Source: Bacteroides ovatus | GTDB lineage: Bacteria > Bacteroidota > Bacteroidia > Bacteroidales > Bacteroidaceae | Assembly (NCBI RefSeq): GCF_001314995.1 | Contig: NZ_CP012938.1 | Location: 2,232,001-2,296,000, forward strand | Reading direction: 5' to 3' | DNA length: 64,000 nucleotides | In this document: positions 26,353 to 35,125 of the stretch, piece after piece | Layout: every line of letters starts with the position of its first letter | How positions within the stretch are numbered: the first letter of the stretch is position 1 | Translations under genes and position numbers: made by a program | Notes under the pieces: generated by a model | The model's database searches: none | What the model was told of the DNA's origin: nothing | Seen by the model: the letters and a program-made list of their open reading frames with translations, nothing else

Positions 26353-26463
26353 ACAGAACATTGTTTTCTTCTTTATTAGGAGTGTTTTTTAGAAAATAAC
26401 AAAGATAGAACATTGAATCCCAAGAATGGAGCTTGACGGCAGTCACCTATTCACCGTACTTTG
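26353..26463 (+). promoter_or_regulatory. Promoter and upstream motifs of DUF4925 module 1
   Basis: ATAGAACATT (26405-26414), 18 bases, TTGAC (26433-26437), 20 bases, ACTTTG (26458-26463). A related ACAGAACATT lies 52 bases further up at 26353. Module 2 has the same motifs at the same spacing. Confidence 0.7.
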
Positions 26464-26504
26464 CACTGTTTTAAATAATACATTAAAATAAAACCTAAAA
26501 GAGA

Positions 26505-27869
26505 ATGAGAACTTTGAAAAAACTTCTTTATGTAGCTTGTACAGCTTCCCTCCTTACATCTTGCGAGGAAACCTATAATGACAAGCTATTCTGGCCGGGA
26601 GAGCTCAACCAGGAGTATGGCTCATACATCAAACCAGCCACTTTAGACCTGACCTACAGCGGAGAAAAACTTGTTGGAAAAACTGTCGATTTCAAAACAG
26701 ACGACAGTGAAAAAGGAACCATCACACTGAACGACATTATTCCGGGAGAAAAAACAACTCCTATCCAAATCGATTTATGCGAACAGGGAGATTCCTATAC
26801 ATTCAGTGGAAAGAATATCACAATGAAAGGGGCAACGGTGACATACAGCGGAACCCTCACTCCGAAAACGATGAAACTGGATTTGAATGTAGCAATGCCA
26901 CAAAGTAAATGGGGAAAAAGTTACGGTTTATCCGGCTTTACGAAAGGCAAGAAAATGATTGTCGGAACCAGTGGAGGACAATACGTATGGAAAGAATCAT
27001 CGAGTGAAATATTGACCGGAGCATTCTATGTCCATCTGGACGATGTAGAATTAACCAAATCGGGCAGCACACTGTTCATGAGAATGAAACTGGTTCAGAA
27101 TGCGCTTTGCTATTTCATCCCGCAACTTCTTCAATCAGTCACCTTGCAACCCGACGGTAACGTGATCGCCAATTACACTACCAGTCCGGTATATATTGGC
27201 AGTATCCCTATCAGTAACATAGATCCCGATAAAGATACGGGGACGATTGCCCTATTTGTCATCAAGTTCATGCTTGGTACATTAAAAGAGAGCGACATTA
27301 CCAGTGTGCTGGCAGATCGCACATGGGCGGCTTCCCCCATCAATCTGATTACCTGGGCAGCAAACAACGGACAGATTAAGATGAACCTCAATCTGCCGGC
27401 CATCATCGGTCTGACTACCCAGGACGGTGAGACTCCCATAGATCCGGGACTGATTTCAGGCATTACGGAAGCTCTTGCCAAGTCGAACCCTATTCAATTG
27501 AAAAAGTTGCTTGGAACTTTAAATGCCATACTCGACAATCAGTTCCTCGGCATCATTGCTAATATGGATGATGCTAGTTTCCGGCAAGTATTCTACTTGC
27601 TGACCGAGGGCATTGTCTTTAACATAATGGAAGAAGAGAACGGGCATACCAATCTTTATCTGGCCAAAGAATCGACCACGGCTTTCATTCAGTTATTACC
27701 CGGATTGCAGCCGATAGTGGAAGGATTGCTTCCGGAAAGCATGGCGAGCAATGCGACCTTCAAGAATCTACTCGGATACCTCATGGCAAATGACGAGAAT
27801 GGATTGCCTTACCTATGGAATTCTGCCAATACGATTGATTTGGGACTAGGCCTTTTACCCCCGAAATAA
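26505..27869 (+). CDS. DUF4925 lipoprotein, module 1 first copy
   Basis: 454 residues. Signal MRTLKKLLYVACTASLLTSC with lipidated Cys20 followed by EETYND, an acidic export signal of the kind that places lipoproteins on the cell surface. Residues 35-130 (YIKPATLDLTYSGEKLVGKTVDF...) are shared with the other three lipoproteins of this locus; the middle varies; the C-terminal part carries QLKKLLGTLNAILDNQFLGI. It belongs to DUF4925, known mainly from Bacteroides and of unknown function. It is first in a module with a second DUF4925 protein and a TonB receptor, so it may help capture the receptor's ligand. Confidence 0.85.
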   Translation: MRTLKKLLYVACTASLLTSCEETYNDKLFWPGELNQEYGSYIKPATLDLTYSGEKLVGKTVDFKTDDSEKGTITLNDIIPGEKTTPIQIDLCEQGDSYTFSGKNITMKGATVTYSGTLTPKTMKLDLNVAMPQSKWGKSYGLSGFTKGKKMIVGTSGGQYVWKESSSEILTGAFYVHLDDVELTKSGSTLFMRMKLVQNALCYFIPQLLQSVTLQPDGNVIANYTTSPVYIGSIPISNIDPDKDTGTIALFVIKFMLGTLKESDITSVLADRTWAASPINLITWAANNGQIKMNLNLPAIIGLTTQDGETPIDPGLISGITEALAKSNPIQLKKLLGTLNAILDNQFLGIIANMDDASFRQVFYLLTEGIVFNIMEEENGHTNLYLAKESTTAFIQLLPGLQPIVEGLLPESMASNATFKNLLGYLMANDENGLPYLWNSANTIDLGLGLLPPK

Positions 27870-27902
27870 ACATCAACCATGAATATGAAAGAAATAAAGA
27901 AT

Positions 27903-29279
27903 ATGAAGAAATTATCTATACTATTTATAAGCAGCCTCATCGGAACGGCAGGTTTGATGACTTCATGTAGTGAAGACTATCCAGGACCGGACCCGGTGGA
28001 CGTAACAGCGAATTACTCGAATAAATACTTGAGCAAATCCAACCTGACATTAACTTATGATGGGGATGAAATGACTGGCAAAGCAGTCGACTTCAGTACA
28101 GTGAAAGGAGAAACGGCTAATGTTACTTTTTATAATGTATTTCCCGGAGAAGAAACACTCAAACTGACTGATATACCTATTTCCGGAGATGCTAACGGTT
28201 ACTCTTTTTCCGGCAACGGCACGGGAAATTTAACCGGCAGTACCTTTAATTATAGCGGACGTGTAGAAAACGGCCAGTTGACAGTGAACCTGACCAATAT
28301 AAAGATGGTGAACAGCGCACAAATGGCCAACACTTATGCACTTAGCGACATCATATACGGCAGAGGAAAGGATATGATCCGCAATTCGGATACCGGCCTG
28401 TACGAATGGGGGGAATCCGATGGTAAAATGATTGCCGCACCTCTTTATGTAGACATGGATATTGAACTAAGCAGTGATGGCAGTTTCCTTTATGCGGTCA
28501 TGACAGGGCTGGTGAAAGGAATGGGTGGTTATCTTCTGGCACAGCTTCTCGATAACGTCACCTTACAACCTAACGGATACATCACAGCCAATTATACAAC
28601 GGATGAAATGATGCTGGGAGAGCAGAAGTTCAGTGAAATAAACATGGAAGATCCCGAATCTATGAATAAAGTCGCTACATTCGTTATGTATAAGTTATTC
28701 TTACCTTATCCGATGGGAGGTTTCCAGCAACAGGATATTATCAATGCCACGGAGGGGGTAAACCGGATTTATGCTCCATCTCCCAAAGGACTGGCCTACT
28801 GGTATATGAAGAACGATCATTTCTATCTGAAACTGGATCTTCCGGCAATTATCATTCAAGTCATGAAATCGCAGGGGAAAAGTATCGATCAGAATCTGAT
28901 GGCTTTATTGACAGACGCTATCCTGAATTCAGATCCGGTTCAACTCAAGAATATATTAAGTACTATCAGCGGTCAACTGGATAATTCCATATTATCCATG
29001 CTGGCAGGTCTGGATAACGCCACTTTCCAAATGCTGTTCGGCTGGATAAAAGAGGGAATCCCCATGCAAATGGAGAAGAAAGACGGACACACTTATCTGT
29101 ACGTAACCAAAGATGCATTGACTCCGTTCATTCCTTTCCTCCCCAGTCTGGAACCTTTGATGGCAGGTATTCCCAATTTTGGTCCGATGCTGTTCGACAG
29201 TTATATCATGCCGCTTTATAAGGGTTGGTCTACCATCACCAAACTGCATATAGGTATAGACCTTACAGTCAACAACTAA
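27903..29279 (+). CDS. DUF4925 lipoprotein, module 1 second copy
   Basis: 458 residues from the ATG at 27903 (MKKLSILFISSLIGTAGLMTSC); ATGs at 27879 and 27885 would only lengthen the N-terminus. Cys is followed by SEDYPGPD, an acidic surface-export pattern. DVTANYSNKYLSKSNLTLTYDGDEMTGKAVDF is the shared DUF4925 opening, and PKGLAYWYMKNDHFYLKLDLPAII in the middle also recurs in its paralogues. The gene follows the first lipoprotein closely and precedes the receptor by 39 bases, so all three are one transcript. Role unknown; probably an accessory to the receptor. Confidence 0.83.
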   Translation: MKKLSILFISSLIGTAGLMTSCSEDYPGPDPVDVTANYSNKYLSKSNLTLTYDGDEMTGKAVDFSTVKGETANVTFYNVFPGEETLKLTDIPISGDANGYSFSGNGTGNLTGSTFNYSGRVENGQLTVNLTNIKMVNSAQMANTYALSDIIYGRGKDMIRNSDTGLYEWGESDGKMIAAPLYVDMDIELSSDGSFLYAVMTGLVKGMGGYLLAQLLDNVTLQPNGYITANYTTDEMMLGEQKFSEINMEDPESMNKVATFVMYKLFLPYPMGGFQQQDIINATEGVNRIYAPSPKGLAYWYMKNDHFYLKLDLPAIIIQVMKSQGKSIDQNLMALLTDAILNSDPVQLKNILSTISGQLDNSILSMLAGLDNATFQMLFGWIKEGIPMQMEKKDGHTYLYVTKDALTPFIPFLPSLEPLMAGIPNFGPMLFDSYIMPLYKGWSTITKLHIGIDLTVNN

Positions 29280-29318
29280 TAAGAAGCACCTTTCTATAAA
29301 CAAGAAAATACAAGAACA

Positions 29319-32165
29319 ATGAAGAAAATATATATTCTAACTTTGCTACTATGCTTCATCAGCTTTGGGAACAGTTTTGCTCAAACGCTGAAAGGACATA
29401 TATATGACGCTAAAACCAATGAGCCATTAGTAGGAGCAGCCGTTACGTACAAATTACAAGGTAATCAGGGAGTCGTGTCGGACATCAACGGGGCTTATGA
29501 AATCAAACTGCCCGAGGGCGGAGTCGATCTGGTCTTCAGTTATGTGGGCTACGAAGATGTGCTGATGCCTATTGTGATCGACAGACGTGAAGTAGTGACC
29601 AAAGACGTTTACATGAGAGAAAGCACCAAACTACTGGAAGAAGTAGTGGTCAGTGCCGGACGTTTTGAACAGAAACTCAGTAACGTTACCGTTTCTATGG
29701 ATGTAGTGAAAGCCGGTGATATTGCCCGTCAGGCACCAACGGACATTTCTTCCACGCTCCGTACATTGCCCGGCGTAGACATCGTAGACAAACAACCGTC
29801 TATACGTGGCGGCAGCGGATGGACTTACGGAGTGGGTGCACGCAGCCAGATTCTGGTGGATGGAATGAGTACGCTAAATCCCAAAACAGGAGAAATCAAC
29901 TGGAACACCGTGCCTTTGGAGAATATCGAGCAGATTGAAGTTATCAAAGGAGCTTCCTCCGTACTGTACGGTTCGTCGGCTCTGAACGGTATTATCAATA
30001 TCCGTACCGCACGTCCGGGATTGACTCCGAAAACACGTTTCAGCGCATACGTAGGTATCTATGGTGATGCGGAAAATGACGAATACCAATGGAGTGACAA
30101 GAGTTTCTGGAAAGAGGATAAATATTCGGTCAAACCTATTTTACGCGGAAGTCTTTTTAGTGGTGTCCGAAACCCAATTTACGAAGGATTCGATCTCTCC
30201 CACTCCCGTCGTATAGGTAATTTTGATGTCAGCGGGAGCATGAATCTTTTCACCGATGAAGGATACCGTCAGCAGGGATACAACAAGCGTTTCCGTATGG
30301 GAGGTAACCTTACCTATCATCAACCGGACATGGGAATGAAACTGTTGAACTATGGTTTCAATATTGATTTCCTTTCCAATCAATATGGAGACTTCTTTAT
30401 CTGGCGTTCGCCGACAGAAGTGTACAAGCCCTCTCCTTTTACCAATATGGGACGGGAGGACAACAACTTCCATATCGATCCGTTTATCAACTACGTAAAT
30501 CCGGAGAATGGTACGTCACATAAGATTAAAGGCCGTTTCTATTATAGTGCCGACAATATCGTGCGCCCCAGCCAGGGAGCATCCATCGGTGATATTCTGG
30601 GAAATATGGGAACAGACGCCCAGACTATTCAGAATATTGCAGGCGGTGATTACAGTTCGCTCTATCCGGCCTTGGTCGGTATCGGTTCGGGACTTATCAA
30701 CGGAAATCTGGAAGATGCCATGAATGGAGTATTTACCTCATTGGGCAATATTTTCCCGAATGCAACAACTGCCGATTATTGCGATCTGATCTCCTGGGTG
30801 ATGGACAACGGGGTACCCGGTGATTTGGGCGGACTTGCGAACGGACAATTACCGAGTGATCTGATCCCCTGGGTATCCGGTATGCTCAACCCAACACGAA
30901 ACACTCCGAAAACGCAGACTGACAAAAGTACGAACTACTATCTCGACTATCAATTCAACAAGAAATGGGACAGTGGTGCGCAAATCACTACGGGAGCCAC
31001 TTATGAGCATGTACGTTATGATTCCGCCATCATGGACGAGGTCTATAAAAGCGATAACATAGCCGCTTTCTTCCAGTATGACCAGCGTTTCTGGGATCGC
31101 TTAAGTGTATCTGCCGGTGTACGTGCCGAATATTATCGGGTGAACAATCATCATCGTGAAGCGGAAACAAAGATCTTCGGAACCAAGGTTCCATTCCGTC
31201 CGGTGTTCCGTGCAGGATTAAATTATCAGTTGGCCGATTACAGCTTTATCCGTGCCAGCTTCGGTCAAGGTTACCGTAATCCGTCCATCAATGAAAAATA
31301 CCTGCGCAAGGATATCGGTGGAGTCGGTGTTTATCCGAATCTGGACATTAAGCCGGAAAAAGGATTTAATGCGGAATTGGGGATTAAGCAAGGATACAAA
31401 ATCGGTAATTTCCAGGGATTTGTAGATGTTGCCGGATTCTATACACAGTATAAAGATATGGTTGAATTCCAGTTCGGCCTCTTCAATAATGCCGATTATA
31501 CGATGATTAACAGTATCGGCGATGCTGTCCGAATGTTAACTGACGGTCAAGGTTTCGGTATTGGAGCACAGTTCCATAACGTATCGAAAGCCCAGATCTA
31601 CGGAGTGGAAATCTCGACAAACGGTGTTTATAACTTTAATAAGAACACGAAGTTGTTCTATAATTTAGGATATGTATATACTGAACCACGCGATGCTGAT
31701 TATCAGGAGCGCAATGCGGTAGAAGGACTTTATACCGATCCTCTTCAGATGAAAGAGAAATCGAACACAGGTAAGTATCTCAAATATCGTCCGAAGCATA
31801 GCTTCAAAGCCACGGTAGATTTCCAGTGGAAACGTATCAATCTGGGTGCTAACGTTGCCTGGAAAAGTAAAATCCTCGCTGTGGACTACCTGATGATGGA
31901 TGAACGTCCGAAAACACAACTTGACCTGATGGATTATGTTCGTGGCGTTGCTTTCGGCTATTCCAAAGGAGAAAGTCTGGCGAGCTACTGGAAAAAGCAC
32001 AATACGGACTATGCCACCGTTGACATGCGTCTTGGAGTAAAAGCCACGAAAGAGGTTGCTTTCCAGTTTATGGTAAACAACTTGCTGAATAAGGAATATA
32101 GCTATCGCCCGATGGCAGTTGCCGCTCCACGTACTTTTGTTGTAAAGATGGATATTACATTCTAA
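29319..32165 (+). CDS. TonB-dependent receptor, module 1
   Basis: 948 residues. Signal to about 22 (NSFAQT), CarboxypepD_reg-like domain 23-105 (LKGHIYDAKTNEPLVGAAVTY), plug about 115-230 (VTVSMDVVKAGDIARQAPTDISSTLRTLPGVDIVDKQPSIRGG; SSVLYGSSALNGIINIRTARPG), then barrel with a terminal Phe (FVVKMDITF). The length and the lack of a SusD partner set it apart from SusC; it resembles siderophore or vitamin receptors. It imports an unknown ligand with TonB energy. Two DUF4925 lipoproteins precede it, and a strong terminator follows. Confidence 0.93.
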   Translation: MKKIYILTLLLCFISFGNSFAQTLKGHIYDAKTNEPLVGAAVTYKLQGNQGVVSDINGAYEIKLPEGGVDLVFSYVGYEDVLMPIVIDRREVVTKDVYMRESTKLLEEVVVSAGRFEQKLSNVTVSMDVVKAGDIARQAPTDISSTLRTLPGVDIVDKQPSIRGGSGWTYGVGARSQILVDGMSTLNPKTGEINWNTVPLENIEQIEVIKGASSVLYGSSALNGIINIRTARPGLTPKTRFSAYVGIYGDAENDEYQWSDKSFWKEDKYSVKPILRGSLFSGVRNPIYEGFDLSHSRRIGNFDVSGSMNLFTDEGYRQQGYNKRFRMGGNLTYHQPDMGMKLLNYGFNIDFLSNQYGDFFIWRSPTEVYKPSPFTNMGREDNNFHIDPFINYVNPENGTSHKIKGRFYYSADNIVRPSQGASIGDILGNMGTDAQTIQNIAGGDYSSLYPALVGIGSGLINGNLEDAMNGVFTSLGNIFPNATTADYCDLISWVMDNGVPGDLGGLANGQLPSDLIPWVSGMLNPTRNTPKTQTDKSTNYYLDYQFNKKWDSGAQITTGATYEHVRYDSAIMDEVYKSDNIAAFFQYDQRFWDRLSVSAGVRAEYYRVNNHHREAETKIFGTKVPFRPVFRAGLNYQLADYSFIRASFGQGYRNPSINEKYLRKDIGGVGVYPNLDIKPEKGFNAELGIKQGYKIGNFQGFVDVAGFYTQYKDMVEFQFGLFNNADYTMINSIGDAVRMLTDGQGFGIGAQFHNVSKAQIYGVEISTNGVYNFNKNTKLFYNLGYVYTEPRDADYQERNAVEGLYTDPLQMKEKSNTGKYLKYRPKHSFKATVDFQWKRINLGANVAWKSKILAVDYLMMDERPKTQLDLMDYVRGVAFGYSKGESLASYWKKHNTDYATVDMRLGVKATKEVAFQFMVNNLLNKEYSYRPMAVAAPRTFVVKMDITF

Positions 32166-32202
32166 ACTTTCCGCAAGAGTCGGAAATAGAGAAGAAAAAA
32201 CG

Positions 32203-32250
32203 AACGGTTTCTCACCTGTGAAAAACAGGTGGGAAACCGTTTGCTTTTTT
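32203..32250 (+). terminator. Rho-independent terminator after module 1
   Basis: A 17-bp stem (32203-32219 with 32225-32241, one G-T wobble) with a GAAAA loop is followed by TGCTTTTTT. It ends module 1 so that module 2 depends on its own promoter. Confidence 0.92.
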
Positions 32251-32310
32251 AGAGCTCTCTTCATTCTCTTTTTACAGCCATTCTTAAAAGAAGAACAATC
32301 AATATTAAAA

Positions 32311-32422
32311 ATAGAGCACACTTATTTTCTCATTTTAAGCACTTTCGCCATACACAATTAAAAATAGAACATTAAAATAAAAAAACAGACCTTGACAATA
32401 AAGAATTGTTAGTCGAACTTTG
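32311..32422 (+). promoter_or_regulatory. Promoter and upstream motifs of DUF4925 module 2
   Basis: ATAGAACATT (32364-32373), 18 bases, TTGAC (32392-32396), 20 bases, ACTTTG (32417-32422), with a related ATAGAGCACA at 32311. Spacing equals that of module 1. The predicted transcript start near 32429 rules out the in-frame ATG at 32420. Confidence 0.7.
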
Positions 32423-32461
32423 CAAAGTTTTATTAAATACGCAATAAAAACAAAAAGCAAA

Positions 32462-33715
32462 ATGAGAAACTTACGAAAACTATTTTATGTAGCTTGCGCG
32501 GTATTTTTCTTTACATCATGCGAAGAGACTTACAATGACAAGCTATTTTGGCCGGGAGAAATTAGTCAGGAATATGGCTCGTATATTAAACCATATACGC
32601 TAGACCTAACCTACAGTGGAGAGAAACTCGTTGGAAAAACTGTCAGTTTCAAGACAGGAGATAGTGAAACGGGAACACTGACACTGAATGATGTGATTCC
32701 CGGAGAAAAGGAAACTCCTATCAGTCATATCCAACTGTATGAGAATGAAGAGAAAGGGTATTACACTTTCAGCGGAACAAATATCACGATGGGAGGAGCT
32801 ACAGTGAAATACAGCGGTAGCATTACTCCGAAAACGATGAAGCTGGATTTGAATGTGGTAATGGCTGATCCCCAAAAGCTGGTTAACAAATACGACTTCG
32901 CTCTTTATAAAATGGTTCAGGATCTTACGAATGAATTTCATCCTGTACAGTACAAAGGTGCCTGTTATTTCGATATGAAACCTAAAGAAGGGATAGGAAC
33001 TGACGAAGCTTCATTAATGTATCTCTTAGGTAACCTTGCCCCGGGTATTCTTCAGACGCTCATACCTCAATTAATAAAAGATATCAAACTGGAAAAGGAT
33101 GGTACTATTACAGCATATTACTCTTCAGATCCAATAAATGAAGAGTTACTGTTCTTACCTTTGAATGGCGATGAAGCAGAAGTTGTTCAAAAACAAATTC
33201 AAACCGTTATAGAAAACCGTACTTATGAGAAATCTCCTAATGGACTAGCTTATTGGGGACAAGCCAATAACAAGTTAATATTAAAACTAAATATTCCCGC
33301 AATCATTACAGAAATCATTAAGAATAGCCAGCAACAGATAGATGGTGAGCTTATCAACGGGATTACTGAAGCCATTCTCAAAACGGACCCCATTCGCCTC
33401 AAAAGTCTGCTTTCCACTCTTAATGCAATTGTGAATAATGATATATTAGGTTACTTGGTAATGGTGGACGATGCCTCTTTTACCGCTTTATTCAATTGCA
33501 TCAAAAATGGTATTCCCATGAATATAACCCATACCAAAGATGGACATACCTATCTATACCTGGACTATCAGACATTAACTCCTGTCATCAACATACTATC
33601 CGGAATTAAAGTCGATTTAGGAGGACTTTCATTGGATTTGGCTATGATTGCTGAACAATGGAAACTCATGCAATTATTCAATTTAGGATTGGACTTAGTT
33701 CCATCGACCAAATAA
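32462..33715 (+). CDS. DUF4925 lipoprotein, module 2 first copy
   Basis: 417 residues from the ATG at 32462; a longer frame from 32420 begins at the -7 box and is rejected. The signal MRNLRKLFYVACAVFFFTSC and mature start EETYNDKLFWPGE match the module 1 counterpart, as do residues up to about 130 (SGSITPKTMKLDLNVVMAD). The middle differs strongly (KLVNKYDFALYKMVQDL...), and the protein is 37 residues shorter. That pattern, a constant N-terminus and a variable body, suggests that ligand contact lies in the body. DUF4925 has no known activity. Confidence 0.85.
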   Translation: MRNLRKLFYVACAVFFFTSCEETYNDKLFWPGEISQEYGSYIKPYTLDLTYSGEKLVGKTVSFKTGDSETGTLTLNDVIPGEKETPISHIQLYENEEKGYYTFSGTNITMGGATVKYSGSITPKTMKLDLNVVMADPQKLVNKYDFALYKMVQDLTNEFHPVQYKGACYFDMKPKEGIGTDEASLMYLLGNLAPGILQTLIPQLIKDIKLEKDGTITAYYSSDPINEELLFLPLNGDEAEVVQKQIQTVIENRTYEKSPNGLAYWGQANNKLILKLNIPAIITEIIKNSQQQIDGELINGITEAILKTDPIRLKSLLSTLNAIVNNDILGYLVMVDDASFTALFNCIKNGIPMNITHTKDGHTYLYLDYQTLTPVINILSGIKVDLGGLSLDLAMIAEQWKLMQLFNLGLDLVPSTK

Positions 33716-33737
33716 TTACCAATCACTATAAAAGAGA

Positions 33738-35102
33738 ATGATAATGAAAAAGATTTCACTTATAATATCGCTTATATTCACGAGTGTAACAGGAATACTG
33801 ACTTCTTGTAGTGAAGATTATCCAGGCCCCGATCCTGTAGACGTAACGGCCAATTATTCCAATAAATTTTCGAATCCGAATCCTACCTTGACTTTGGCAT
33901 ACAACGGCGAAAATATGACTGGGAAATCGGTGGATTTCAGCACAGTAAAGGGTGAGACAGCTAATCTTACTTTTTATGATATTCTTCCGGGAGAAAAGGC
34001 ATTAAAGCTGACTCATATACCTCTCACAGGAGATGCAGAGGGATACTCTTTTCAAGGCAAAGGCATCGGTACTACCACCCAAAGCACCTTTAATTATGAG
34101 GGACGCGTAGTGAAAGGCAGACTTATATTAAATCTGGCTGACGTAACGATGGCAAATGCTAATTTATGGGCTAAGAACTATCGTTTCGCAGATGTAGAGC
34201 ATGGAACAGGAAAGGTTATTGCAGATGAGGGAAATGGATATCAATGGGAAGAAAAAGATGACAAGATGACTTCATGTGCCATTTACTTCAGATTTCCGGA
34301 AACAGAAGAAGCCACAGAAACCAGCTACAACGGTCAAAACATGGGAAGTGTTCTGCAGGGATTATTAGGATACTTGTTGCCTTGCATCCTGAAAGATATA
34401 ACATTGGAACCGGATGGAAATATCATTGCCAATTATTCGGGAGATGCTTTTAACGAGGAAAACAAGGATTTATTTATCGGTAATGTTCTGACTGCCTTTT
34501 TAAATATGGATATAGAGGACCAGGATATGATTACGGATGCCATTAAAGATTATCAATATACGACTTCTCCCAAAGGATTGGCATACTGGTTTCAAAGGGA
34601 TGGCAAGATTGTTATAAAGCTCGATCTGCCGGCAATCATTTCACAGGTTGCTTCCGGCAGTGGAAAAGTGATCGACAAAAACATCATAAGCTCCATCTCG
34701 GATGCCATCTTCAGCATGGATGCCTTACAACTTAAGAGTCTTCTGAAAACAGTAAACGGTCAATTGCAAAATGAGATTCTAGGTTTTATCGTTAGCATGA
34801 ACGATCAATCTTTTGCAACGTTCTTTGATTGGTTATCAAACGGAATACCTATGCACATCAAGATACAAAATGGTCACTCATACATTTACCTTGATAAAGA
34901 AGGAATAGCTCCGATATTAAAGCTTCTTGGAGATTTTCATCCCATAGTATTAAAAATGCTGCCAAGTTTATTACCACCGGAAATGGCCGGACTTGCCGGA
35001 TTTCTCGAACCGCTAATAGATATGCTATTTATCACTTGGCCGGAATGTGCATTGCTAGTTCAAAGTTTTGACTTGGGACTCGATCTCGTACCTCAAAATT
35101 AA
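33738..35102 (+). CDS. DUF4925 lipoprotein, module 2 second copy
   Basis: 454 residues. I keep the ATG at 33738 because its context AAAGAGAATG equals that of the module 1 first gene; another ATG lies at 33744. Signal peptide ends LTSC, followed by SEDYPGPDPVDVTANYSNKF, almost identical to the module 1 second lipoprotein. Later text (PKGLAYWFQRDGKIVIKLDLPAIISQV) is also shared, while residues 150-270 differ. The receptor gene starts 23 bases downstream. Probable surface lipoprotein working with that receptor; function unknown. Confidence 0.85.
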   Translation: MIMKKISLIISLIFTSVTGILTSCSEDYPGPDPVDVTANYSNKFSNPNPTLTLAYNGENMTGKSVDFSTVKGETANLTFYDILPGEKALKLTHIPLTGDAEGYSFQGKGIGTTTQSTFNYEGRVVKGRLILNLADVTMANANLWAKNYRFADVEHGTGKVIADEGNGYQWEEKDDKMTSCAIYFRFPETEEATETSYNGQNMGSVLQGLLGYLLPCILKDITLEPDGNIIANYSGDAFNEENKDLFIGNVLTAFLNMDIEDQDMITDAIKDYQYTTSPKGLAYWFQRDGKIVIKLDLPAIISQVASGSGKVIDKNIISSISDAIFSMDALQLKSLLKTVNGQLQNEILGFIVSMNDQSFATFFDWLSNGIPMHIKIQNGHSYIYLDKEGIAPILKLLGDFHPIVLKMLPSLLPPEMAGLAGFLEPLIDMLFITWPECALLVQSFDLGLDLVPQN

Positions 35103-35125
35103 TATACTATTAAAGAATAAGAACA

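Noticed and set aside
26268..26504. Cobalamin or other riboswitch before the receptor modules
   Set aside because: The predicted leader is only about 35 bases, too short, and no conserved riboswitch core is visible.
29319..32165. SusC annotation for the two 948-residue receptors
   Set aside because: No SusD partner, a plug unlike SusC, and shorter length than usual SusC; generic TonB-dependent receptor is safer.
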